Of a DNA stretch of 64,000 nucleotides, positions 17,446 to 25,889 are shown piece after piece; the first letter of the stretch is position 1, and every line of letters begins with the position of its first letter. The DNA is from Neptuniibacter sp048548695. Lineage in GTDB: Bacteria > Pseudomonadota > Gammaproteobacteria > Pseudomonadales > Balneatricaceae. Below the pieces are notes generated by a model. The model was given only the letters and a program-made list of their open reading frames with translations, was not told the origin of the DNA and did not search any database. A program made the translations under genes and the position numbers. Where the stretch lies: assembly GCF_048548695.1 (NCBI RefSeq), contig NZ_JBLYIF010000002.1; one strand, written 5' to 3'.

Positions 17446-17595
17446 ATAGTGTTGTGCTAGTCTTCAAAAAAGGCAGTGACCGGCATTATACCTACAGCTT
17501 GGCTTGCTACTCCACCGGAGGCAGGATTTAATTCTTAAAGTGGTACTTGCTGGGTTTGGCGGCGGGTGCGTTAAAAACCATTACATGTAAGGATA

Positions 17596-18660
17596 TTGTC
17601 TGTGTTTGGCTTTATGGAGCAAAAGTCCGGAGAGTTTGTCGGTGTCGATATCGGTGCCTCTTCGATCAAATTGGTCGCTTTATCCAGGCAGGGGAAAGGG
17701 TATTCTCTTCAGGCGTATGCGGTGGTAACTCTGCCCGCAGCCGCGATTAATGATGGTAATATCCAAGACTCCGAAGCAGTGTCTGAGGCAATCACCAAAG
17801 CGCTGCGTATCTCTGGTAGTAAGGCTGTTCAGGCTATTACTGCTGTGCCGTCTTCTGCGGTCATTACTAAAAGTATTCAAATGAACTCAGCTTATACGGA
17901 GCGTGATCTTGAAGATCAGGTTCGAATTGAAGCTGATCAGTTTATTCCCTATCCGTTAGATGAGGTGGCGCTTGATTTTGAAGTGACTGGCCCATCACCA
18001 TTGCCTAATTTGAACGAAATTATGGTGGTGGCTTGCCGTAAGGATGATGTCGAACAGCGTGAAGATGTGATTACCGAGGGTGGGCTTCAGTGCCTGGTGG
18101 TTGATGTTGATACTTACACGCTGGAACGTGCGGTTAATTTCATGCTGCCTCCAAGTGAGGACGATGCGCCATTGGTCGGTGTTGTGGATATTGGTGCATC
18201 GACTCTAACCCTGCATGTAATGCGTGGCGACACCATTGTTTACACCCGTGAGCAGGCGTTTGGCGGGAATGAGTTAACCCATTCGATTCACTCGCAGTAT
18301 GGCATGTCGCTGGAAGAGGTTGAGCAGGCCTTAAGGGCTGGTGAGCTTTCTCAGGAAATTCATGAGATGCTGGTGTTGCCATTCCGGTCGACCGTGGTTC
18401 AGCAGGTTTCCCGTGCGCTGCAGTTTTTCTATTCTTCAGGTGCGCACAGTGAAGTTACCCGGCTGCTTTTAGCGGGTGGCGTGGCAAATATTGAGGGGTT
18501 GGCAGGTATTATCGAAGAAGAAGTGGGTGTGCCGTCGTTGCTGGCAAACCCATTCAATGATATGGCTGTTAATAGTAAGGTTAATCGTGTGCGCCTGGAG
18601 CGAGATGCTTCTGCATTGCTGAAAGCATTGGGTATGGCGATTCGTGGATTTGAAGAATAA
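17596..18660 (+). CDS. pilM: Type IV pilus assembly protein PilM
   Basis: Actin-like cytoplasmic ATP-binding protein that anchors the PilN/PilO inner-membrane alignment complex of type IV pili. The 354-residue product has the FtsA/actin-type first phosphate loop GVDIGASSIKLVAL and a second one VGVVDIGASTLTLHVM, with LLLAGGVANIEGL near the C-terminus. The frame starts at TTG 17596, with AAGGA a few bases upstream; a GTG at 17602 is an alternative. It is the first gene of the five-gene pilMNOPQ operon and divergent from the PBP1A gene. Confidence 0.95.
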   Translation: MSVFGFMEQKSGEFVGVDIGASSIKLVALSRQGKGYSLQAYAVVTLPAAAINDGNIQDSEAVSEAITKALRISGSKAVQAITAVPSSAVITKSIQMNSAYTERDLEDQVRIEADQFIPYPLDEVALDFEVTGPSPLPNLNEIMVVACRKDDVEQREDVITEGGLQCLVVDVDTYTLERAVNFMLPPSEDDAPLVGVVDIGASTLTLHVMRGDTIVYTREQAFGGNELTHSIHSQYGMSLEEVEQALRAGELSQEIHEMLVLPFRSTVVQQVSRALQFFYSSGAHSEVTRLLLAGGVANIEGLAGIIEEEVGVPSLLANPFNDMAVNSKVNRVRLERDASALLKALGMAIRGFEE

Positions 18661-18672
18661 GGAACGTCGATA

Positions 18673-19221
18673 ATGGCAAAAATTAACCTTCGGCCATGGC
18701 GTGAAGAGCGATCAGAGCAAAGGCGAAAACAGTTCCTGACCAATGTGGTGGTTTCCATTATTTTGGGTGGTGTGCTTGTATTTGCCATGGGCTATTACTT
18801 TGATTATATGAAAGGCCGTCAGGATGATCGTAATGGCTTTTTACGCACTGAAATTGCCAAGCTTGATGAGCAAATCAGAGAGATTAACAAGCTTAAAGAG
18901 CAGAAAGCGCGTTTACTTGAACGTCTTAATGCCATTGAGGAGCTCCAGGGTACCCGCCCAGTTATTGTAAGAACCTTTGATGAGCTGGTACGTGTCATGC
19001 CTGATGATCTGTATTATTCATCGGTTACTAAGAAAGGCGAAAAAATATCCATCACGGGTAATGCCGATAATAACCTTGAAGTCTCCAATCTAATGCGCAA
19101 CATGGATGCTTCAGTCTGGTTTGGTGAGCCAAACCTCAGCAAAGTTACCCGGCAGGGCAATAACGTGAAAAACTTTGTCCTGGCAGTGGATGCCAGTAAG
19201 CCGAAACCTGAGGCCGAGTGA
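18673..19221 (+). CDS. pilN: Type IV pilus assembly protein PilN
   Basis: Inner-membrane component of the pilus alignment subcomplex. It begins with MAKINLRPWREER, the conserved cytoplasmic INLxPWR motif that sits in the PilM groove. One membrane helix (VVVSIILGGVLVFAMGYYF), a coiled-coil stretch and a small ferredoxin-like periplasmic domain follow. The 182-residue length is typical. It starts 12 bases after pilM, and its stop overlaps the region just before the pilO start. Confidence 0.95.
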   Translation: MAKINLRPWREERSEQRRKQFLTNVVVSIILGGVLVFAMGYYFDYMKGRQDDRNGFLRTEIAKLDEQIREINKLKEQKARLLERLNAIEELQGTRPVIVRTFDELVRVMPDDLYYSSVTKKGEKISITGNADNNLEVSNLMRNMDASVWFGEPNLSKVTRQGNNVKNFVLAVDASKPKPEAE

Positions 19222-19222
19222 T

Positions 19223-19819
19223 ATGGATAAGTTGAAAAAAGCATTCGAAGGCTTTGATATAAATGAGCTGGACTTCTCTGAGGCTGGCGATTGGCCGATT
19301 GGTATTAAAATAGTCTCTTATATTCTGATTATTTGCCTGCTAGCGGTTGGTGGCTGGTTTTATTATGTTGAAGACAAAAAGATTAAGCTCGAACGCGAGA
19401 TCAAAAAAGAGACTGAGCTGCGCCAAACCTACAAAGCCAAGGCTTTTGAAGTGGCCAATTTGGCAGCGCTGAAAAAGCAGATGGCCGATGTGGAGGAGCG
19501 CTTTGCTGCGATCCTGAAACAGTTGCCCACAGAAAAGGAAGTGCCGGGTTTGCTGGAAGATATCACGAACCTGGGTACCAGTGTCGGATTGGATATTGGT
19601 ACCATTGCTTTGGCATCGGAACGTAAAGAGAAGTTTTACATCGAATTGCCGATTAATATTGTGGTGCAGGGGGCTTATCATCAGTTTGGCCAATTTGTCA
19701 GTGGTATCGCTGCGTTGTCGCGTATTGTGACGCTGCATGACTACAATATTAAGCCATCTGGTGGGTCGCTCAGTATGACCATCAGTGCCAAAACCTACCG
19801 TTATGACGATACTAAGTGA
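19223..19819 (+). CDS. pilO: Type IV pilus assembly protein PilO
   Basis: Forms heterodimers with PilN in the inner membrane to link PilM to PilP. I chose the ATG at 19223 (198 residues, MDKLKKAFEGFDINELDF), which follows the pilN stop by one base. A longer frame from 19175 would overlap pilN by 47 bases. Seen are a cytoplasmic N-terminus, one membrane helix (IVSYILIICLLAVGGWFYYV), a coiled coil and a C-terminal domain containing QFVSGIAALSRIVTLHDYNI, which is characteristic of PilO. Confidence 0.95.
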   Translation: MDKLKKAFEGFDINELDFSEAGDWPIGIKIVSYILIICLLAVGGWFYYVEDKKIKLEREIKKETELRQTYKAKAFEVANLAALKKQMADVEERFAAILKQLPTEKEVPGLLEDITNLGTSVGLDIGTIALASERKEKFYIELPINIVVQGAYHQFGQFVSGIAALSRIVTLHDYNIKPSGGSLSMTISAKTYRYDDTK

Positions 19820-19830
19820 GGAGCCAAAAG

Positions 19831-20382
19831 ATGAAAAAACTCCTTAGTCTGATGTCTGTGTCTATTTTATTGACGGGCTGTGTAGATTGGGTTGAAGGTA
19901 CCGATGATTTGAAGGTGTTTGTGGAGAAAGCGAAGGCATCGGCTCCGGGCAGGATTGAGCCTCTGCCGGAATCAAAGCCTTATGAAAGCTTTGTCTATGA
20001 AGGTGCTAGTATGCGTGAGCCTTTCAGGCCTCTGCTGCCGGTTACACCTGAGGCGATTGCAGGTGCTGATGGAAATGGTGCGGTGGATAATGGCATCAAA
20101 CCTAACAAGGAGCGTATCAAAGATTATCTGGAAACCTTCTCCGTCGATGATCTGGAGATGGTGGGCATCATCTTTAAACGTGGCAAGCCATCGTCATGGG
20201 CATTGATACGTGATCCGAACGCTGAAGTGCATAGGGTGACAGTCGGTGATCGCTTGGGCCTCGACTTTGGTGAAGTAGTGGCTCTGGATGAGCGCAAAAT
20301 CCAACTGAAAGAAATTATCTCAAATGGTCGCGGCGGCTGGATGTACCGATCACGCACGCTAGCCTTGGAAGAGCAGGAATAA
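19831..20382 (+). CDS. pilP: Type IV pilus lipoprotein PilP
   Basis: Periplasmic lipoprotein that connects the PilN/PilO complex to the PilQ secretin. I chose the ATG at 19831 (183 residues), which has GAGGAG about 7 bases upstream; a GTG at 19816 would only lengthen the N-terminus. The signal peptide ends in a lipobox, LLTGC, so Cys17 is the likely lipidated residue. A disordered linker leads to the C-terminal beta domain with DLEMVGIIFKRGKPSSWALI. It follows pilO by 11 bases. Confidence 0.95.
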   Translation: MKKLLSLMSVSILLTGCVDWVEGTDDLKVFVEKAKASAPGRIEPLPESKPYESFVYEGASMREPFRPLLPVTPEAIAGADGNGAVDNGIKPNKERIKDYLETFSVDDLEMVGIIFKRGKPSSWALIRDPNAEVHRVTVGDRLGLDFGEVVALDERKIQLKEIISNGRGGWMYRSRTLALEEQE

Positions 20383-20393
20383 GGGACAGTATC

Positions 20394-22490
20394 GTGAAAA
20401 GATTCGTACTTGTAATTTCAGGGTTGTTGGCCCGGGTTTATGGCAAAACTTCTGCAGCATTGGTGCTTATGGCGCTTTGCTTTGGGCCTGGTGTTGCCAC
20501 TGCCGCTTCTATGACCACTGCCGACTTTGTTGCACTGCCCGGGGGAGGGGTTGAATTAAAATTCAACTTTGATGGTCCGCCTGCTGCACCAAAGGCATAT
20601 ATGATTAAAAAACCCTCACGACTAGTGCTGGATGTTTCAGGCGCGGAAAACCGTTTAGGTGCCCGTTCCCTGGATGTTAAAGAAGGCCTGGTGGATGTGG
20701 TGAACTTCGCAGAAAGTGAAGGCCGTTTGCGCATTGTCACTAATCTGTATGAGGCCGCTGGTTATGACAGCTACGTTGATGGCAACAGTCTGTTTGTTGT
20801 GATCAAGGGAGCTTCAGGATTGAAGGCTGCACCTGCAGCGGCTGCTAACGTAGTTGGTGCTGATGCTGGCACAGCACCGGTGATAGAAAGTACTCGTGTA
20901 CAGGGTGTGGACTTTGAGCGTGAAGAGGGTGGCGTTGGTCGAGTCACTGTTGTGTTGTCAGATGCCAATGCGGGCGTGGACATCGTTGAAGAGGGTAACA
21001 ACGTTGTTGTGAATCTGATGGGAGCCAAACTTCCGGCGGCACTGCAGCAGCGTGTTGACGTGCAGGATTTTGTTACTCCGGTGATGTTTATCGATACCAT
21101 GGGTAAAGGGGCTAACTCCAGTATTCTGATCAAACCGAGTGCCGAGCCATACGAGTACCTGGCTTTTCAGACGGACAATCGTTTGATCCTGGATTTTAAA
21201 CCGCTGACAGCTCAGGAAAAGAAAGAGCGCGAGCGTGATTTGTTCCCCTACAATGGTGAGCCAATCGATTTGAACTTCCAGAATGTTGAACTGCGCTCAG
21301 TGTTGCAGATTATCGCTGAAGTGGCAGAGTTGAATCTGGTGGTGAGTGACGCAGTCGGCGGCAATATCACCCTGCGTTTGAAAAATGTTCCTTGGGATCA
21401 AGCGCTTGATATTATTCTGAAAACCCGTGGTCTTGGGCAGCGTACAGCAGGCAATGTGCTGCTAGTTGCCCCTATCGCTGAACTGGCGAAACAGGAACAG
21501 CAAGAGCTGGAAAGCAAACAAACCATTGAAGAACTCGCGCCGCTGCGCACTGAGTTTATCCAGATCGATTACCGTAAAGCATCCGAGATGCTGAAAACCG
21601 TGCAGGCAGCAAAGTTGATATCTGAGCGTGGTTTTGCCATGGCGGATGATGAAACGAACGTACTGATGGTGCGGGAAACCGATGCAGGTATCGCCGAAAT
21701 TCGTAAAACTTTGAAACGCTTTGATATGGAAGTTCAGCAGGTGCTAATTGAAGCGCGCTTGGTGACGGCTTCTACTGACGTGCAGAAAAACCTTGGCGTG
21801 AAATGGGGTTTTGGCTACAACGATGTTGATGATGGTAAAGGCTGGATCCTGAATAGTGATGTTGGCTCGGTAAACTTTGGCGCGCCGCCAACTGCTGCCG
21901 GCCTGCAGGTAGATCTGGGTGCGAATGTGACTAACCCGGGCTCTATTGCTATCGGTTTCAAACCAGGCTCAAGCAGTCTGTTGGCATTGGAGTTGTCGGC
22001 TCTGGAATCGGATAACCAAGTGGAGATAGTGTCGCAGCCAAAAGTCATGACCACTAATGGTAAGGCGGCTAAAATCCAGTCCGGTACTGAAATTCCTTAC
22101 CAGACAGTAGAGGATAACGAAGTTAATATTGAATTCAAGGAAGTGGTTTTGAGCCTTGAAGTCACTCCACGCATCAACCCAGGTGATCGTATTGCCATGG
22201 ATCTTAAAATAATTCAGGATACGCTGGGCCAGATATTACCTACTGGTGATATAAGCATAGACACTAATCAGCTGTTAACGTCTGTGGTGGTGCCGGATGG
22301 CGAGACTATTGTGTTGGGTGGTGTTTTCAAAAATGAAAACAGCAATGTAGTAGACAAAGTACCGCTACTGGGCGATCTGCCTGGCGTTGGTTGGTTGTTT
22401 AAACGCAAGTCTGACCAGATCAATAAAACAGAGTTACTGATCTTTATTACACCAAAACTGGTACGCGGCTCTTTGGTTGCAAACCAGTAG
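20394..22490 (+). CDS. pilQ: Type IV pilus secretin PilQ
   Basis: Outer-membrane ring through which the pilus emerges. The 698-residue product starts at GTG 20394. It has a long signal peptide (cleavage near ATAAS), two AMIN domains that bind peptidoglycan, N0/N1 (STN-like) domains beginning at ISLNFQNVELRSVLQ-type sequence (here IDLNFQNVELRSVLQ), and the C-terminal secretin domain with VEIVSQPKVMTTNGK and VPLLGDLPGVGWLFK. It is the last pil gene; aroK starts 12 bases later, as in Pseudomonas. Confidence 0.97.
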   Translation: MKRFVLVISGLLARVYGKTSAALVLMALCFGPGVATAASMTTADFVALPGGGVELKFNFDGPPAAPKAYMIKKPSRLVLDVSGAENRLGARSLDVKEGLVDVVNFAESEGRLRIVTNLYEAAGYDSYVDGNSLFVVIKGASGLKAAPAAAANVVGADAGTAPVIESTRVQGVDFEREEGGVGRVTVVLSDANAGVDIVEEGNNVVVNLMGAKLPAALQQRVDVQDFVTPVMFIDTMGKGANSSILIKPSAEPYEYLAFQTDNRLILDFKPLTAQEKKERERDLFPYNGEPIDLNFQNVELRSVLQIIAEVAELNLVVSDAVGGNITLRLKNVPWDQALDIILKTRGLGQRTAGNVLLVAPIAELAKQEQQELESKQTIEELAPLRTEFIQIDYRKASEMLKTVQAAKLISERGFAMADDETNVLMVRETDAGIAEIRKTLKRFDMEVQQVLIEARLVTASTDVQKNLGVKWGFGYNDVDDGKGWILNSDVGSVNFGAPPTAAGLQVDLGANVTNPGSIAIGFKPGSSSLLALELSALESDNQVEIVSQPKVMTTNGKAAKIQSGTEIPYQTVEDNEVNIEFKEVVLSLEVTPRINPGDRIAMDLKIIQDTLGQILPTGDISIDTNQLLTSVVVPDGETIVLGGVFKNENSNVVDKVPLLGDLPGVGWLFKRKSDQINKTELLIFITPKLVRGSLVANQ

Positions 22491-22502
22491 GATAGTTTTT
22501 GC

Positions 22503-23018
22503 TTGAACATCTTTCTAGTCGGGCCTATGGGTGCTGGTAAAAGCACCATAGGCCGTTTGTTATCTCATGATCTAAAGCTGGAATTTGTTGACTCAGACCG
22601 GGAGATTGAAAGCCGGGCCGGGGCAGATATTCCATGGATTTTTGATGTTGAGGGTGAAGCGGGTTTCCGTGATAGGGAGCAGGCGGTTATCGCTGAGCTG
22701 TCCCAGTTGCAAGGTATAGTTTTATCCACCGGGGGTGGGGCTGTATTGAGACCAGAAAATCGTACCTGTCTGCAGGCAAATGGTTTTGTGGTGTATCTGA
22801 AAACATCAGTAGATCAGCAGCTGGATCGTACATCCCGAGACCGTAACCGGCCTTTGCTGCAAACCGAAAATCCTCGTCAGGTTCTCGAATCCCTAATGCA
22901 ACAGCGCGACCCTCTCTATACCGAGGTGGCGGATATTGTGGTAAAAACGGATAAACGCCATCCGAAGTCGGTGGCCGGCGAGATACGACGTCAGCTTCAA
23001 GCTGCCTCCCCGCTGTAA
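22503..23018 (+). CDS. aroK: Shikimate kinase
   Basis: Phosphorylates shikimate at the 3-position in the chorismate pathway, using ATP. The 171-residue product starts at TTG 22503. It has Walker A GPMGAGKST, the shikimate-binding residues in DSDREIE, GFRDREQ and STGGGAV, and the lid Arg in TSRDRNRPLL. The TTG start places MNIFLVGPMGAGKS at the N-terminus as in relatives. It is followed by aroB. Confidence 0.97.
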   Translation: MNIFLVGPMGAGKSTIGRLLSHDLKLEFVDSDREIESRAGADIPWIFDVEGEAGFRDREQAVIAELSQLQGIVLSTGGGAVLRPENRTCLQANGFVVYLKTSVDQQLDRTSRDRNRPLLQTENPRQVLESLMQQRDPLYTEVADIVVKTDKRHPKSVAGEIRRQLQAASPL

Positions 23019-23046
23019 AATCTATACACATTCCATGGAACTACAG

Positions 23047-24141
23047 ATGCAAACGTTACGCGTCGAATTAGGCGATCGCAGTTATCCTATATTTATTGGC
23101 CAAAACCTGCTCGATGCGGGTCTGATGAAGACCTACATCAAAGGAAAGCAGGTGCTTATCGTGACTAATGAAACGGTAGCACCGCTGTATCTGCAGCGGT
23201 TGGTGACGAGTCTGGGGGATAGTTACAAACTTGATACTGTGGTTTTGCCAGATGGCGAAGCATTCAAAACGCTTGAATACTTGAATCAGATTTTTGATGG
23301 GCTGCTTGAGAACAGGCATAACCGGACGACGACCCTCATTGCCCTCGGAGGTGGTGTGGTAGGTGATATGACCGGGTTTGCGGCGGCCTGTTATCAGCGT
23401 GGTGTTGAATTTATTCAGGTGCCTACTACCTTATTGTCTCAGGTTGATTCTTCTGTCGGCGGCAAGACTGGCGTCAATCACGCGCGTGGAAAAAATATGA
23501 TTGGTGCATTCCATCAACCACAGTGTGTTGTCATCGATACAGAAGTATTGAATTCATTACCTGATCAAGAGCTGTCGGCAGGTATGGCTGAGGTGATCAA
23601 GTATGGCTTGATCTACGATGCTGAATTTCTGCGTTTTTTAGAAAGTAATATACAGTCTTTGATGCAGAGGAATCCGATGCTATTGGCTGAGGCCATCTAT
23701 CGTTCCTGTGCCATCAAAGCAGAAGTTGTGGCTCAGGATGAGAAAGAGTCCGGAATTCGTGCTTTGTTGAATTTGGGTCATACCTTTGGTCATGCGATTG
23801 AAGCTGACCAGGGTTACGGTAATTGGTTGCATGGTGAAGCGGTGGGTGCTGGAACTATGATGGCTGCTGATCTCTCCTGTCGGCAGGGCTGGATTTCAAA
23901 AGCTGATATACAGCGCATTCGTGATTTACTTCTGGCTGCAGGTTTGCCGATAGCGCCTCCTGAAGGTATGAGTGCGGAGCGGTTCAAAGAGCTGATGTCC
24001 GTGGATAAAAAAGTGCTGGATGGACAGTTACGCCTGGTCTTACTGCAGCGGTTAGGTATGGCGGTAGTCACTGACCAGTTTGATGCGGCAAAATTAGAGC
24101 AGACATTGCTGGCTGGTAATCAGCTTGGCGAGTGCTGTTAA
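23047..24141 (+). CDS. aroB: 3-dehydroquinate synthase
   Basis: Second enzyme of the shikimate pathway; NAD- and zinc-dependent cyclisation of DAHP. I chose the ATG at 23047 (364 residues, MQTLRVELGDRSYPI), which matches the family start; an ATG at 23035 adds four residues. Motifs are GGGVVGDMTGFAAACYQRG (NAD and substrate binding), QVDSSVGGKTGVNH, and zinc ligands in NLGHTFGHAIE and HGEAVGAG. Its end overlaps the upstream frame of the damX-like gene. Confidence 0.97.
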   Translation: MQTLRVELGDRSYPIFIGQNLLDAGLMKTYIKGKQVLIVTNETVAPLYLQRLVTSLGDSYKLDTVVLPDGEAFKTLEYLNQIFDGLLENRHNRTTTLIALGGGVVGDMTGFAAACYQRGVEFIQVPTTLLSQVDSSVGGKTGVNHARGKNMIGAFHQPQCVVIDTEVLNSLPDQELSAGMAEVIKYGLIYDAEFLRFLESNIQSLMQRNPMLLAEAIYRSCAIKAEVVAQDEKESGIRALLNLGHTFGHAIEADQGYGNWLHGEAVGAGTMMAADLSCRQGWISKADIQRIRDLLLAAGLPIAPPEGMSAERFKELMSVDKKVLDGQLRLVLLQRLGMAVVTDQFDAAKLEQTLLAGNQLGECC

Positions 24142-24164
24142 ACCAGTTGATGGAAGCGTTACTG

Positions 24165-25700
24165 ATGTCTGCAGGAACTTCGCCGGGAAACCATATTGCT
24201 TATTTCGAGCCGCCTAGCCGGCTACAGCTGCTGGAAAAATTGCAGCACTTAGTGCACTACTCTGACTTTTTGTTGCTGGTTACTGGCGAAGAGGGGGCAG
24301 GTAAAACAACGCTTATTCAGCAGTTGATCCCGCCTGGCGAAGACCCTGCTCTGGCTGTGTGTGCTATAGAGCTGTCAATGCCGACTAAAGACCGCGAACT
24401 ATTACCGCAACTGGTGTCTCAGTTGCCCCAGCATGAAACGGTGGGTGACGGTTATCCGGAACAGCTGCAGCTGTTTCAGGCTCAATTACAAGCCCTCTCC
24501 AGTGCCGGACAAAAATGTCTGATTCTGATTGATAATGCGGAATTATTAAATGAGTCTGCTTTGGATCTGCTGTTGAATTTGCATGCTGCTTCTGGTGAAG
24601 ATCAACAGGTTCAACTGGTGTTGTTTGCGGAGGCAAATTTCGCCGCTCGGCTGGCTAAAAATGAGCTGATTAGGCATCTGGAAGGCCGTATTCACAATTT
24701 ATTGCTGGTGGGTATGAAGGGTGAAGAGGTCAGTGAGTTCATGGATCTTTGTTTGCCTCAGGCTGCCAGGCTCTCTATGCAGCGCAGGGATGAAATCATT
24801 CAGCAATCCGGGGGTATGCCGGGAAAAGTAGTGGAACTTCTGGCTGCCGGTGAGTCTGCACGTAATCAGCGTTTATTTCCATTGCCGCCCCTGCATATGG
24901 CAGGTATAGCGGTCATGCTGCTATTGGTATTAATGCTTTCTATGTGGCAGTTTATTCCCGGTGGGGCTGAGATACAGACCGCAGATATCGATCGGGTGGC
25001 CTTGCCGTTAACAGTTGAGGTGGCACCGTCTGTGGATAAAGGGCCTGCGCCGACTCTGGCCATGACAGAGCCCCAGGTGCCTTTGGTATCACCTCAGCCG
25101 AAACCAGCATTTGTGCAGCCAGCAAGTGATACTGTCGTCCGGCCTGGCCAGGTTGCTGCTGCCAACTCAAGTCAAGCACCTGCCACCACCGAGTTAACCC
25201 AAGCATCTGCTGCGGCAACATCAAAGCCGGCTACGCAGCAGTCGATACCTGTTGCTGCTCAGCCGAAGATTCAGACGGAGCCAGCATTACTGCCACCGCA
25301 AAAAACAGATAAGGTTGCGGAAACTTCGCCAGTGGTATCTCCAGTGCCCGCTGAGCCTGAAATAGTGGCACGTAAAGCGCCTGAATCCGTATTGTCTAAA
25401 AATGAGCAATCGTTGCTAAGTTGGCCAGCTAGAGCCTATACCCTGCAAATTATGGGTTCCCGAAAAGAGGCGAGTGCAAGGACATTTATTCAGGCGCAAT
25501 CTATGCCTGAAGATTTTTATTATTTTGCAACGCAATATAAGGCCAAACCGTGGTATGTTGTGGTTTACGGACAGTATAGCAACCGCGATGCAGCGACTTC
25601 TGCGATCCGGACACTGCCTGCAGAGCTAAAAAACATCCGCCCCTGGGCGCGAAGTTTGCAGAGTGTTCACCTGGATATAAAGAAGAAAACCTCCCAGTAA
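24165..25700 (+). CDS. damX: DamX-like AAA ATPase and SPOR-domain protein
   Basis: Predicted division-associated membrane protein. The N-terminal cytoplasmic ATPase domain has Walker A TGEEGAGKTTL and a Walker B-like KCLILIDNAELL. One membrane helix (MAGIAVMLLLVLMLSMWQFI) follows, then a long Pro/Ala/Thr/Gln linker and a C-terminal SPOR domain starting YTLQIMGSRKEASARTF, which binds septal peptidoglycan. The start is uncertain: GTG 24132 overlaps aroB, ATG 24150 has no clear ribosome-binding site, and ATG 24165 has GGAAG about 8 bases upstream. The order aroK-aroB-damX-gltB is the same as I recall in Pseudomonas. Confidence 0.88.
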   Translation: MSAGTSPGNHIAYFEPPSRLQLLEKLQHLVHYSDFLLLVTGEEGAGKTTLIQQLIPPGEDPALAVCAIELSMPTKDRELLPQLVSQLPQHETVGDGYPEQLQLFQAQLQALSSAGQKCLILIDNAELLNESALDLLLNLHAASGEDQQVQLVLFAEANFAARLAKNELIRHLEGRIHNLLLVGMKGEEVSEFMDLCLPQAARLSMQRRDEIIQQSGGMPGKVVELLAAGESARNQRLFPLPPLHMAGIAVMLLLVLMLSMWQFIPGGAEIQTADIDRVALPLTVEVAPSVDKGPAPTLAMTEPQVPLVSPQPKPAFVQPASDTVVRPGQVAAANSSQAPATTELTQASAAATSKPATQQSIPVAAQPKIQTEPALLPPQKTDKVAETSPVVSPVPAEPEIVARKAPESVLSKNEQSLLSWPARAYTLQIMGSRKEASARTFIQAQSMPEDFYYFATQYKAKPWYVVVYGQYSNRDAATSAIRTLPAELKNIRPWARSLQSVHLDIKKKTSQ

Positions 25701-25769
25701 TCAAAGGGTTGGTAAGAGGGTGCTGGTAACAGAACCACCCGTCCACAGGGGCTCTTCCAAGTCTGGAAT

Positions 25770-25798
25770 TTGTCCCAAATCCTCTTCGCGTGTAGAAT
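25770..25798 (+). promoter_or_regulatory. Sigma-70 promoter of gltBD
   Basis: TTGTCC (25770-25775), 17 bases, TAGAAT (25793-25798), giving a leader of roughly 85 bases before gltB. Confidence 0.6.
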
Positions 25799-25889
25799 AG
25801 CTCTCCCTTTTTGCCGAGAGCGGTTTATGTTTCGGTAAAGGATACCTTCAAGGTATTGATTCTTAAGAATTTTTAAGTAGGAATGGCTT